64,000 nt of DNA from Cordia subcordata (taxonomy: Eukaryota > Streptophyta > Magnoliopsida > Boraginales > Cordiaceae), in NCBI GenBank assembly GCA_028554755.1, contig JAPTOF010000009.1, positions 1,654,501-1,718,500 of the forward strand. Direction: 5' to 3'. How positions within the stretch are numbered: the stretch's first letter is position 1; the number at the start of each line of letters is the position of its first letter. The notes below the pieces were generated by a model. The model was not told the origin of the DNA. It was given only the letters and a program-made list of their open reading frames with translations, and did not search any database. The position numbers were made by a program, and so were the translations under genes. This document shows positions 10,207-20,905 of the stretch, piece by piece.

Positions 10207-11765
10207 GAGTCCACATGGCTATTACACGAAGCCAAACCACTAGCGAGTCTCACTCGAAGAAGGAGATAAAAATAGCGGCCAACAGCAAACTCAGCGTACA
10301 CCACCGCCTAGACCATCGTCACAACCTCCTCAAAATCATCCTCAGCTACTAAGATATCCACTAAAACCCATACCTAAGTCTTTTACTTTAACCACATCAT
10401 CCTTAGGGCTAATACAGTCGATGAACGTGGCCCCGCCATCTTGTTCACTAGCCTAAATGGTAGCTATAGCCAATATATTTGCCAACATTCAAAACTACAT
10501 GAACCAAATCTTCTCTCCACAAACCTAACCACCCAACCAATCATACTTTTCCTTGTTCCAAATCTAACTCCACAAACAAATACCAAAACCCCTATACACA
10601 TGCTACAACCCATCCACCAACCACTTTTGGATATGCAAGAAAAGTCACTATCTCAAGGGGATACGTCTACTAAGCCCCCAACAATAGTCACGACGTCCAT
10701 ATAAATTGCCTCAAATCACTGGCCCATCCAAGCCATAAATGTAGAGGAGTTGGTTAATAGGCCATTATTGAAGGAAATCATTAAGGAACAAGTACTGGTA
10801 GATTTCTGTCAGCCTAAAGTTGCCATATTACGATGGTTCATGTGACCTCGCCGATCATGTATCAGTGATCAACCATAAAATGTTGTTCCATAATGCCACC
10901 ACTACTGCCTGATGCAAATCATTTCCCACTATACTATTAGGTTCTACCAGAACATTGTACGATGAACAACCACCCTATTTGATCTATTCTTTTATGCAGT
11001 TAGTGGTAGCCTTTATGAACTGATTCGCTAGTGGGAAGATGGCACCTAAATCATTAGCATTGATTATCAAGGAGACAGAGAAGTGGCGAGACTCCATGAG
11101 TATTTCTACGAGATTTAATGAAGTAACCTTGCGAGTGCCCGACTTGCCTGATTAGGTTGCGGTAAAAGCTTTTATCCATGGGGTTCAAGATGACAAACTA
11201 TTCAGTTCCCTAACAAGGAAAAAACCTACTTCACTAACCAACCTCATGGCAAGGGTAGAGAAGTATATCCTAGCAAAGGATGTGATATTATAAGAAAGGG
11301 AGAAGAAGTATGAAATAGAAATGAATAGAAGGAAGCAAAAATAGAAGCAACAAAAGTTGTCTCAGGATCAGGTGGATCCGAAGAGAAGAAGGGAGGACAC
11401 TGATGTATTCAGAAGGTGTTACAATACTTACATAACCTTAAATGCATCTAGGTTTAAGGTCCCAGCAGTGATGAAATGTGAGGGGGATATGAAGTAGCCT
11501 GACAAGATGAAAAGTAATCCCAATAAGAGAGATAAGAACAAGTATTGCTATTTCCATAAAGATTATGGCCATGCCACTAATGAATGTCAGAATTTGAAGG
11601 ATGAGATCGAGGTGCTAATTAGGAAAGGTAAATTGACATAGTTCATTAAATGGCAGGACGAGGCACCTGAGGAGCGCCGTACAGTCCGAGAAGAGGAAAG
11701 AAGGTGCTCAGGACAGTCAACATGATCTGGTAAAGACTAGCGGTTGGTAAAGATTTAACCACTGA
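10207..11765 (+). pseudogene. gag: Element C gag (Tat-type capsid/nucleocapsid), broken
   Basis: The structural protein that would form the virus-like particle. A start ATG at 10207 opens 'MAITRSQTTSESHSKK', after which stops and frameshifts recur. In the central part (about 11030-11250) one reads retrotransposon-gag-like phrases such as 'SLALIIKETEKWRDSMS' and 'AVKAFIHGVQDDKLFSSLT'. Near 11545-11640 is a zinc-knuckle-like stretch, 'YCYFHKDYGHATNECQNLKD', with the C..H..H..C spacing typical of Tat gag, followed by 'EIEVLIRKGKL'. Stops are mainly TAG and TAA at expected glutamine or tryptophan positions. The short frame at 10441-10704 is a shadow in another phase. Protease follows and is interrupted by element B at 11937. 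Confidence 0.72.
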
Positions 11766-11769
11766 AAGA

Positions 11770-11936
11770 AGGATGTATGTCTGATCCTTACAAGCTACTA
11801 CATAGAATAAGATGAAAAGAATAAAGGTTGACATCTTCACCAGCAAGGACTTAGTTAGAATTCCAATAAACCATGATGACCTTTTTGTCATTACAGTTAT
11901 TTTGGCTAACTAAGAGATGCATGGGATGTTGGTAGA
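11770..11936 (+). pseudogene. Element C protease, N-terminal part
   Basis: Reads 'VDIFTSKDLVRIPINHDD' and then 'PLFVITVIL', then 'MHGMLVDD' at the break. This is the run-up to the aspartic protease active site, where 'VD-GSSAD' is usual in Tat elements. Element B begins within this motif at 11937 and the remainder resumes at about 33847. Confidence 0.65.
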
Positions 11937-12433
11937 TGATGTGTTGGGTTTTTTATATGTTTGCATTGTTATTTGTCTATATTTTAGAGCTGTGTTGAGC
12001 TTAAATAGGTTCATTAGTGTAGTACTTATGCTAGATATAGGCTTAAGTGTAAACAACAGTACATAGTTGAGTCTAAGAGGTAAATGCTATACTAATGGCT
12101 TGTTTTGGATATTACAGGTGAGACTGAGGATTGTTTAAAGATCAACGAAGATGAAGATGGTTTCGGTAAAGATTGAAAGCATAAGTTAAGATGAAACATG
12201 GAAGAAAATCATGTTGCGAAGCTTCTGGATAAAGGCCTAAGCAACTAGAAGGAAAATGAAGCTAAAATGAAGCCAAAAGAGAGCAAATCAGCATTACCGG
12301 AACACTGGCTTCAGAGTATCAGTGCACCCTCTCTCTATTTTGCCAAAAATATAGGGCAATCTTCTACTACCAGAATAGAGGCCCCTTGGTACTGGCGCAC
12401 AGGTTAGATGTTTCAGTGGTGGCGAAAAATTGG

Positions 12434-12442
12434 CTATATAAG
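12434..12442 (+). promoter_or_regulatory. TATA box, element B 5' LTR
   Basis: CTATATAAG about 500 bp into the LTR. The 3' LTR has the same sequence at 32484-32492, followed by the same 'cccgcttttggcc'. Confidence 0.6.
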
Positions 12443-13191
12443 CCCGCTTTTGGCCATTTTATACAACAATAAGATATATTCTTTGACAGCTATTTCCCAA
12501 ACCCTAGTCCTCTCATCACCCACTTCTAACACACACACTAACACATACACCTACTTAGAATCAAGTTGATTTTGGAGGATTCAAACATCATTTGGTAAAG
12601 ATTTGCTGAAGTTTGTAAATAATCAAGCAAGGATGGAAGGGAGCTTTCTTAATCCTCTTTCATTCTCTTTTATTGTATGCCTGAGTAAATGAATTAGGGT
12701 GACTAAACTTTTGTAATGGGTTGATTTTCATACTCTCTGTTATAGGATTCCATTGGCTTATATGTATGCATACATTGTTCTTATTTTGAAAAGCTTTATA
12801 TCACTTCATGTTCATGTGTTTGATGTAATGCTTGAATGAGTTATATGTATATAGATTGAGTTGTATTTACTATTGAACACTTCTAATCCTTAGATTATGC
12901 AAGTCTATGTATGTGATTATGGATAATATAAAGTGGGTTGGTTCTATTCATATCTATGTGAGTATGAAACATGCCTTATAGTAAATATATGCTCAAATAT
13001 TACTATATGTTGATGCTTGCATTTTTTCAATGGCATAAATCAAACTTGATAGTGTTTGTATCGTGGATAGGATGTCATATTCACAACGCCTTACCTAAGA
13101 ATATGTAGGACTGCACCTATTAATACCAATATGCTTTACTGTCCTTGGAATGATGGTGCATAAGCTAAGACTAGTCTAGATCAATTGCACT

Positions 13192-13274
13192 TTAGCTTTA
13201 AATCTAGCTAATAAGAGTTCAGATAGGCTTAGTCGACCCTAGGAACTATAGGTCTTAGCTTTAAATCTAGCTAA
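13192..13274 (+). other. Twin hairpins in element B 5' LTR
   Basis: TTAGCT-TTAAATCT-AGCTAA occurs at 13192-13211 and again at 13255-13274, 63 bp apart. Each has a perfect 6-bp stem and 8-nt loop. In element A the same two places read TTGGCT...AGCCAA, so both arms changed together. The position, well downstream of the TATA box, puts them in the leader RNA. Confidence 0.7.
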
Positions 13275-13812
13275 TGGTTTATGAACTTGAGTGGGATTAT
13301 TCTAGGGCACCTAGGTAGCTTTCTAGTCCCTCCTTAGGTACATAAGGATCACGCCGTAGCTCTAAGTGTGCATGCTTAGAGACGGACCCACACCGAGTCC
13401 TAGGGTTTAATTAGGACACCAGTTAGTTGCTTAGTATTAGAATCCATGTTTAGTATGTCAATCCCTAAATCTAATAGCAAAGAGGTAGAAAGTTACTCGT
13501 CCACAAGTGTAGGTCACCTTATCACCTTCTCATAGGTTTAATCCCCTAGATTAGATTAGTTCTTACTTTTTCTTTCTAGTGTCCATGGTGTAGTCTCTTC
13601 ATTCCCCTCCTAGGTCCTTGAAATCCAAAAGCACAAAAAGATGTCTAGTTTAGGTTTCTTTTGAAGCTTTCATTAGAAGGCACTAGCTTAGGATTTTACC
13701 ACACCTTGAGCCTTCTTGTGGTTTGACACCCGTATTAGTACCTCTCTATGGCATGATCCGTACATTTGTGGAACCGTTTAGGGCTTGCATCTTCAAGGGC
13801 ACTTTAAGTTCT

Positions 13813-13830
13813 TAGCGTCGTTGCTGCAGA
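13813..13830 (+). other. Decayed primer binding site of element B
   Basis: Corresponds to the tRNA-Asp-type site of element A but with four changes, mostly in CpG or CpHpG context (for example GGCGCC to AGCGTC). It is followed by the same 'ggcacggtg' as in A. Confidence 0.7.
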
Positions 13831-14160
13831 GGCACGGTGCTTTGCATTCCTAGCTTGTGTGTTTTGATAGTTGCTTTATTTATTTTTCTTTCTTTTTGTT
13901 TATAGTTTGTTTCATTTTTGATTAACTTTCTTCTTGTCTATATTATCTTACTTTGGTACTTTATTATCTATCTTTGTTTTTCCTTTTCTTTTGAGCTATT
14001 GGGTTTATTTTCTATACTTAACTTTCTTGCAAGTTTAGCTTTATTAGTTGTTTTTGTTTTTTGTTTTTAGTAAACTCCCTAGGATTGTGGCTTATTTGTT
14101 GTAGTCTTAGGATTGTTGAAGTTTTCAGGGGTTGAAGTGGCTGGAGTTAGGATAGTTTTT
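13831..14160 (+). other. Element B 5' leader
   Basis: T-rich leader between primer site and gag, parallel to 18046-18300 in element A ('gtgtgttttgatagttgc', then long T runs, then 'ttaggattgttgaag'). No reading frame. Confidence 0.6.
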
Positions 14161-15557
14161 ACATGCTTGGTAGGAGATCTCTTGGAAATCCCCTAGTTTC
14201 TCTTAATCCCAAACCCGATAAGATTACAAGTAATTTTAGGAAATTAGGAGGTCTTCTGGAGGAGAGAGCCGATCCCAATCATCCTCCCAATCCTCTATTT
14301 CCCCCGATGATTCCCATTCCACCTCATGATCACAATAGACATCAAGCCCAAGATCATTTTAGATAAGAGCCTCCTAGACTGGACCTATCTATGGATGAGG
14401 AGCCCACTTTTAGGTATTTCTTTCTCCTCAAAGCTTTTGAGCCTAATTTGGCTATTCAAAGTCTGGGTTTCAAAGACGACCTTCAAAATCAAGCATAATA
14501 TGTTGGCCATGTTTCCTTCCTTCTATGAAAGAATCAATGAGAGTCCTGTAGAGTATATTACTAATTTTGTTGAGATAAGTTCTACCCTCCATGTTCCCAG
14601 CATCTCCCAAGAAGTCATACATCTAAGATTGTTCCCTTTCTCTCTTAAGGACAAGGCTAATTCTTGGTTTCATTCCTTACCTAATGGTTCCATCATTTCA
14701 TGGGCCGAGCTTCAATCTAAGTTCTTTCAAAAATTTTATCCCATGGCCAAGACGGTCGACCATAGGACCGCTATTATGACTTTCTCCCAACATGGTCGAG
14801 AATCTTTTCATGAGGCTTGGGAGAGGTTCAAAGAACTTTCCAAATAGTGTCCATACCACAGGTATGGTAGTCATGACCTACTCCAATATTTCTTTTGAGG
14901 TTGAAATGCACAAAATAGGATGATGATCAATGTCGCCTCTGGTAGTGGCTTCTATACCTTGAAATCAACCAAGGCATGGGAGAAAATAGAGTTAATGATC
15001 AAAAATTCTTTTCAAAACTTTGCTATGGAAATGTCCAGTTGGAGAGATACTAAGAGAGGTATTAGTAAGGTAGGAGTTTCTTTAGATTTACCCGCTAAGG
15101 TAGAGGCCCTAACAAATAAGTTAGATCAATTCATTTCTTTGTCTCTTTCCTCTCCCAGTCGTAGGACTAGTTCCATTGGTTCGTCTTCTGCCCCTTTGGT
15201 AGTGAAGGTGTATGCATTGTGTTTCGAGTCGTCTCATAAGACTGTAGCTTACCCTTTAACACCCTAGTTTCCTAAATTTATGAAAGAGCAAGTGTGTGCT
15301 ACTTAAGGTTATTCTCGTGAGCATAATCCATACCGAACACATACAAACTGGATTAGAGGGACAACCCAAAATTTTCTTGGAGATAAGGTCAGCATGAGTC
15401 TAGTTCACATGCCGAAGTTCTACCACAACAACAACCCCGTCCTCAATACCTCATAGGTTTCTATCATTTTAATCAGCCCTGTCTCACTAGTGCTTCTCAA
15501 CCTGAAGCTTTACCTGCTTCTTCTAGTAGCCAGCCTCCTAGCAATGACATGATGAAG

Positions 15558-16003
15558 ATAATGCAGTTCATTCAGAACCAACAATAGGAATTAGCGGAAA
15601 ATAGGCAGCACATGGTTAGGATTGAGGCATAGTTTAAACAATTAGCTAGTCAGTTGAGTACTAGAGACCCTGGAAAGCTATCTTCTCTATCAGAGGTAGA
15701 CCCTAGAGTCTAGTCCTATTCCTCTACTTATGCCTGTCACCACTTTTAGAAGCGGTAGGATAGTAGATAATGCAGTTCATTCAGAACCAACAACAGGAAT
15801 TAGTAGAAAATAGGCAGTACATGGCTAAGATTAAGGCATAGTTTAAGTAGTTAGCTAGTTAGTTGAGTACTAAAAACCCTGGTAAGCTATCTTCTATGTT
15901 GGAGGTAAGGCTTAGAGTCCAGTCCTATTCCTCCATCGATACCACTTATCCTCCTTAGGCCCAGCTAAAGCCGTCACCACTCTTAAAAGTAGTAGGATAG
16001 TGG
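15558..16003 (+). repeat. Tandem duplication inside element B gag
   Basis: The phrase 'ataatgcagttcattcagaa' starts a unit at 15558 and again at 15767, an offset of 209 bp. Both units run through 'ggaattag', 'gtactaaaaaccctgg'-like and 'agtcctattcctc' text to 'ggatagtg'. Elements A and D have a single copy here. The first unit also lacks about 28 bp present in the second. The join falls at a short 'gataat' shared by both ends. Confidence 0.8.
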
Positions 16004-16318
16004 ATAATAGGGTAGGAGTTGACTATGCAGTGCCTGTACCTAGTGGTCCTTTTGAGCTTAGAGAGCCTTATTGTAGCCTTATAGAGAGAGGTCTTGTTGA
16101 AAGAGTTGAGCCTGTTAGAGACCATGGAGAAAGTAGTACTTCTTACCCACATTGGGTGGGAAAAGAGCCTATTGATGATTTCTATGTGCCTAAAGATATT
16201 GCACCTAAAGTTCCCTTCCCATCCACCTTAGAGAGACCCACATTTAGTGAGGATTCTAGGTTTTTCAAGATCGTAGAGCATCTTAAAGACCTTAACGTTA
16301 ATCTTTCCTTGATAGATG

Positions 16319-16323
16319 CGATC
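16319..16323. repeat. Target site duplication of element A, left copy (CGATC)
   Basis: CGATC precedes the TGATGAG start of A; AGATC follows its end at 27080-27084. Four of five bases agree, and the B reading frame 'DAI' / 'ILSTVSYSELF' continues across. Confidence 0.7.
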
Positions 16324-16619
16324 TGATGAGTTGTGATTTGGTGTGTGTTTGCATTGCCATTTACTTATATTTTAGAGGTGTTGAATGCTTATAATGATGC
16401 ATTAATGTAGTACTTTTGATAGGAATAGGCTTAAGCGTGAACAAATGTGCATATTGAGTTTAAGAGATAAATTGCTACACTAATTGCTTGTTTTCAATGA
16501 TTTAGGCGGACTTTGGGTTAAGATCAAGATTGGATATGAAGATGAGACATGCACGGGTCGAAAAGAGAAGACCGAAGGCCGAAAAGATGAAGGAAGTCAG
16601 CCGGACGACCATGAAAGAA

Positions 16620-16727
16620 GAGCCGATAGACCGACTAGGTCGACCAACCACTCCAGAGAGCTCCACTAGAAAGCCGATCGAGTACTCCAGAGGCCGGTCG
16701 ACCGGCTATGCGCGAACTTATAAATAA
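16620..16727 (+). promoter_or_regulatory. U3 palindrome cluster and TATA box, element A 5' LTR
   Basis: Several copies of a motif close to GCCGGTCGACCGG lie within 90 bp just before TTATAAATAA (16718-16727). The version in the 3' LTR (25672-25758, TATA 25769-25777) keeps more intact copies. Repeated palindromes directly upstream of a TATA box look like an enhancer array; the binding factor is unknown. Confidence 0.6.
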
Positions 16728-17393
16728 AGCCCGATGCGGAAGAATTTGGGGGGGAGCAAAAACACGTACTTCACACCTAATCTCTCACACACTTAACCCT
16801 AATCTCTAGCCGCCTCCCACACCCTTTTCACACACTTTTCACCAAGAACCAAGCTTAGTTGGGAGGATTCAAACGCTTTGGAATCAAGATTGTTCACAAG
16901 CCGTGATCTAAATTCGCTAGGATGAAAGGGGAGTTTCGTTATATCTCTTTCATTCTATTTTCCATTATGTCTGAGTAGGCTTGTATAGGGTGATTAAACT
17001 TATGTAATGGGTTGATTTTATACTCTTATGATATGGGATATGATGGCTGAATATATATATATATATATGTTTTGATTTGTCTTGTTTAATTGGGTGTTCT
17101 TTCATTCATGTCTATGTGTTTGATAAAATGCCTAGATGAGTAACATGTATACAAATTGAAGTTTGTTTGTTACTAAACACATCTAATCCATGTTATACTC
17201 ATGTCTATGTGTTTATATGTGGATGCTATGAAGTGGGTAATGCTTTTATTCATGTCTATATGCGTATTTGCATGCCTAATAACGAGCATAACTTTAATAT
17301 TGCATTTTATGCACGTGCTAGCAAGTGAAATCCTGCTGTAGTGACTTTAGAATGATGAAGCATAATTTAGGGCTCGTCTAGATCGAGTCTCCT

Positions 17394-17476
17394 TTGGCTT
17401 TAAATCCAGCCAATAGGTTTCAGGATAGATTTAGTTGACCTTAGCAACACTAGGTCTTGGCTTTAAACCCAGCCAA
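17394..17476 (+). other. Twin hairpins in element A 5' LTR
   Basis: TTGGCT-8 nt-AGCCAA at 17394-17413 and again at 17457-17476, exactly 63 bp apart, as in element B. The 3' LTR has them at 26454-26473 and 26517-26536. Stems are perfect in all four copies. Confidence 0.72.
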
Positions 17477-17569
17477 CGGTTTAGGTACTAAGGTAGGTTC
17501 ATTCTAAGCCACTTAGGAAGTTAGTTAGTCAATCTTGAGGCCCTAGGTCATAAGGACCACGCCGTAGCT

Positions 17570-17587
17570 CTAGGAGGCACCGCCTAG
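17570..17587 (+). other. CTAGG hairpin in element A LTR
   Basis: CTAGG-AGGCACCG-CCTAG, in the most conserved block of the LTR. The same CTAGGAGGC...CCTAG design recurs just after the integrase stop of A, B, D and F. Confidence 0.5.
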
Positions 17588-18027
17588 GGACGGACCCGCA
17601 CCGAGTCCTAGGGGGAAATCAGGACATTAACTAGCAACCTAGTTAAGAGCACTTATGATAGTTAGCCATCATCCCTTAATCCCATAGCATTTGAGTATAG
17701 AATTACCTATTCATAAGTCGAAGTCACCCTATCCCTTTTCAATTGTTAGTTTCCTCTTAATCAACTTGCGTTTTTATTTGTTTTTATTCATAGTTTAGTT
17801 TTATTTCGTTTACATAGAGCTCCCAATAATCCAAAATCTCACAAGAAGAAATTCACCTAGTTAGATCTGTCTTTTTAGCTCCTTTTAGAACATCAAGCAT
17901 AGGATTCATTCACATTATTCACGCCTCCCTGTGGTTTGACACCTGTACTGCATACACACTATATTGCACGATCCGTGACGCTTATGGTCTTTTAGAGCTT
18001 GCTCTCATAACACGACATCAAGTTTTT

Positions 18028-18045
18028 GGCGCCGTTGCCGGGGAG
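18028..18045 (+). other. Primer binding site of element A (tRNA-Asp type)
   Basis: TGGCGCCGTTGCCGGGGA begins seven bases after the LTR end. This is the site well known from Athila elements, complementary to the 3' end of aspartate tRNA. It appears unmutated, which fits the younger age of A. Confidence 0.9.
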
Positions 18046-18403
18046 GCACGGTGATTTGCTTTCTGTGCTTGTGTGTTTTGATAGTTGCTTTTCTTGCTTT
18101 TTCTTTATAGTTTGTTTAGTTTTTACTTATTTTGTTTACTGCTCACATTATCTTGTTTTAGTTTTTTTTTTTTTTTGTTGGTTTATTTCAGCTTTTGACT
18201 TTATTTTTTTAGTAGACTTTTTAGGATTGTGGATTATTTGTTGTAGTGTAGGAATATTGAAGTTTTCGGGGGTTGAAGTGGCCGGAGTTAGGATAATTTG
18301 TACGTGTGGTAGGAGATCCCTTAGGAATCCCCTAGTTCCTCTTAATCCCGAACCTGAAAGAATCACTAGATGTTTCAGGCATTTAGGAGCTCTTCCTGAG
18401 GAG
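18046..18403 (+). other. Element A 5' leader
   Basis: T-rich stretch with a T run near 18165, followed by a codon-like region before the likely gag start. An open frame covers 18026-18484 but begins inside the primer site on a non-ATG codon and translates to a low-complexity hydrophobic string, so I do not treat it as a protein. Confidence 0.6.
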
Positions 18404-20276
18404 ATGACCGATCCCAATCATCCTCATAATCCACCCAATCCCTCAATGAATCCCATTCCACCTCATGAGCACATTGGGCATTAAGCCCAAGCTCATTTTA
18501 GACAAGAGCCCCATAGACCGGATTCACCTATAGATGAGGAACCCACTCTTAGGTAATTCTTTCTCCCTGAAACCTTTGAGCCCAATTCGGCTATTCAAAT
18601 TCCGGGTTTGGGGGGGACGAACTTCGAGATTAAGCCTAATATATTGGCTATGCTTCCCTCCTTCTACGGGAGAAGCAATAAGAGTCCTTTTGATCATATT
18701 ACTGATTTTGTTGAAATGAGTTCCACTCTACATGTTCCCATTGTCTCCCAAGAGGTCATACGTCTAAGATTGTTTCCTTTCTCTCTTAAGGATAAGGCTA
18801 GGACTTAGTTGCACTCCTTACCTAATGGGTGCATTACTACATGGGCTGAGCTTCAATCTAAGTTCTTCCAGAAATTTTATCCCATGGCCAAGACAGTCGA
18901 TCTTAGGACTGCCATTATGACTTTCTCCTAACATGACCTAGAATCTTTTCATGAAGCTTGGGAGAGGTTCAAAGATCTTCTTAAATAATGTCCACAACAT
19001 GGATACGGCAATCATGACCTAATGCAATACTTCTTTCGAGGCCTAAATGAACAAAATAGGATGATGGTCAATGCCGCCTCCGGTGGTGGTTTCTATCTTT
19101 TAAGACTGACTGAGGCATGGGAGAAAATAGAAATGATGGCTGAGAATTCATTTCAAAATTTTGCAATGGAAAGGTCTAGTTGAGGGGGTAACAAGAGAAG
19201 TGTTAGTGAGGTTGGAATTTCTTCAGACTTACCCTCTAAGGTCGAGGCTTTAACAAATAAACTAGATCAATTCATTTCTTTGTCCATTTCATCCCAAGGT
19301 CATAGGACTAGTTCTTTAGGTTCTCCTTCTGCCCCTTTAGTTGTTGAGGTTTGTGCATTGTGCTCTGAGTCATCTCATGAGACTATGGCTTGCCCTTTAG
19401 CATCCCAATTTCCTGAATTCATGAAAGAGCAAGTATGTGCCACACAAGGTTATTCTCGTGAGTATAATCCATACTCGAACACATACAATCCGGGTTGGAG
19501 GGACAACCCAAAATTTTCTTGGAGACAAGGACAGCATGAGTCTAGTTCACATCCTCAAGTTCCACCTCAGTAGCGACCTCGTCCTCAATATCCCCCAGGT
19601 TTCTATCATCTGAATCAACCCCGTCTTACTAGTACTCCTCAACCTCAGGCTTTGCCTGCTCCTTCTAGTAGCCAACCTCCTAGTAACGATATGATGAAAA
19701 TAATGCAGTTCATTCAGAACCAACAACAGGAGTTGGCAGAAAATAGACAGCAAATGGCGAGGTTTGAGGCACAATTCGGACAGATTGCTAGTCAATTGAG
19801 TGCTAGAGACCCGGGGAAATTGCCTTCCCAGCCGGAGGTAAACCCTAGAGTCTAATCCTGTTCCTCCACCGATACCACTTATCCCTCTCAGGCCCAAGCT
19901 AAGGCCGTCACTACTCTTAGAAGCGGTCGGGTAGTGGATAATAGGGTAGGAGTTGACTCTGCAGTGCCTGCACCTAGTGGTCCTTCCGAGCCTAGAGCAC
20001 AACATGGTAACCTTGTTGGGGGAAATTCTAGAGAGAGTCCTGTTGAGAGAAATGAGGCCATTAGAGATCAGGGAAAGATTAGTACTTCCCGACCACATAG
20101 GGAGAGAAAAGAGCCCACGGATGACTGCCATGCATCTATAGATATAGAGCCTAGAGTTCCTTTTCCATTCGCTTTAGAGAGACCTACACCTAGTGAAGAT
20201 TCTAGGTTCTTCAAGATTTTAGAGCATCTCAAAGATCTTAAGGTCAATCTTCCTTTGATAGATGCGATCACTTCCA
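18404..20276 (+). pseudogene. gag: Element A gag
   Basis: Particle-forming structural protein. I take the ATG at 18404 ('MTDPNHPHNPPNPS') as the start, since D has the same Met and the proline-rich region begins there. The capsid-like core spans about 18600-18990 ('MLPSFYGRSNKSPFDHI', 'VIRLRLFPFSLKDKAR', 'FFQKFYPMAKTVDLRTAIM'). Next come 'TNKLDQFISLS', a Cys/His segment 'VCALCSESSHETMACPL' at 19345-19400 that resembles a reduced zinc knuckle, 'YNPYSNTYNPGWRDNPKFSW', and a glutamine-rich stretch at 19690-19790. About seven in-frame stops interrupt it (18555, 18806, 18928, 18986, 19183, 19571, 19853), nearly all at codons that are Gln or Trp in D or B. Protease continues in the same frame. Confidence 0.85.
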
Positions 20277-20905
20277 TCCCATCTTACTCTAAGTTCTTTA
20301 AGGATCTTTGTACAAGGAAACATAAGTCATCGAAAATTCCTAAGAAGGTGAGGCTTACGGAGAAGGTGAGTAGTATTTGTACCTCGGGCCTTCCGCCCAA
20401 GATGAGTGACCCCAGAGCCTTCACCATTCCTTGTAGGATCCGTGAGACACAAATTGATCACACCTTATTAGATTTAGGATCTAGTGTGAATCTTATTCCC
20501 TACTCTGTCTATCAGCAGCTAGGTCTAGGTGAGTTGTCTCCCACGTATGTTACTCTTTAGCTAGCTGATAGGTCTGAGCATAGACCTAAGGGTGTGATAG
20601 AGGACGTTATGCTTCAGGTAGGTGAGTTTGTGTACCCTGTTGACTTTATAGTGTTAGATATGGATTCGGGACACGACTCTAGACATTCTACACCCATTCT
20701 TCTAGGTCGCCCCTTCCTTGCCACCGCAGATGCTATTATCCATTGTAGGTCGGGGGTATTGGAGATGAAATTTGGGAATTTGAAATCCACTATGAAGGTT
20801 GCAGAGGCGATAAATAGGGCGAGTATAGGAGAGGAGGATGGAGAAGAGTGCTTTAGAGTGGATGTGATTGATTCTTGCATTGAGGATTTTATAGAAAAGA
20901 CTATG
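20277..20905 (+). pseudogene. Element A protease (aspartic, Athila type)
   Basis: Would cleave the gag-pol polyprotein. After 'KVRLTEKVSSICTSGLPPKM' comes 'HTLLDLGSSVNLIPYSVY' at about 20460-20515, where DLGSSVN is the Athila version of the D-S/T-G active site. Further on are 'VYPVDFIVLDMD' and 'PILLGRPFLATADAII' (20630-20740), the flap and the second conserved block. A stop at 20558 replaces a glutamine codon, and a frameshift at about 20905 separates it from RT ('TMTDGEELRKFE' in D against a broken version here). Confidence 0.82.

Larger units (their letters stand above)
11937..13806 (+). repeat. Element B 5' LTR
   Basis: Starts TGATGTGTTGGG and ends near 'agggcacttta' before the decayed primer site. 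It matches 31977-33846 along its length. It has a TATA box (12434-12442), two hairpins of 'ttagct...agctaa' form (13192-13211 and 13255-13274), and the conserved 'cataaggatcacgccgtagctct' block near 13350. The last base pair of the LTR is uncertain because both copies have changed there. Confidence 0.82.
14161..16323 (+). pseudogene. gag: Element B gag, broken, ending at the insertion of A
   Basis: Athila-type gag in pieces. The region around 14270-14370 has the proline-rich start 'DPNHPPNP'; 14490-14850 carries the capsid-like core ('MLAMFPSFYERINESPVEYI', 'LRLFPFSLKDKANSWFHSL', 'FFQKFYPMAKTVDHRTAIM'); 14920-15270 continues with 'TNKLDQFISLS' and a Cys-rich 'CFESSHKT'. The segment 15558-16003 is duplicated. 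The last part (16000-16323) ends 'FFKIVEHLKDLNVNLSLIDAI', where element A starts; the frame resumes in 27085 onward. In-frame stops are mostly TAG where A or D have glutamine or tryptophan. Confidence 0.8.
16324..18021 (+). repeat. Element A 5' LTR
   Basis: Begins TGATGAGTTGTG and ends ACGACATCA. Many of the differences from the 3' LTR are C/T or G/A at CpG sites (for example 'ggtcgacc' against 'gatagacc'). It contains the U3 palindrome cluster (16620-16707), TATA box (16718-16727), an AT microsatellite (about 17052-17070), twin hairpins and the conserved 'cataaggaccacgccgtagc' block. Confidence 0.92.

Noticed and set aside
11932..11936. Target duplication for element B
   Set aside because: GTAGA precedes the 5' LTR but the bases after the 3' LTR (TTGGC or CACAT, depending on the end chosen) do not match. 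The LTR end has mutated in both copies, so no duplication is claimed.
18026..18484. 152-codon frame starting in the primer site of element A
   Set aside because: It begins on a non-ATG codon within the primer binding site and gives a low-complexity hydrophobic string; only its last part is the gag frame.
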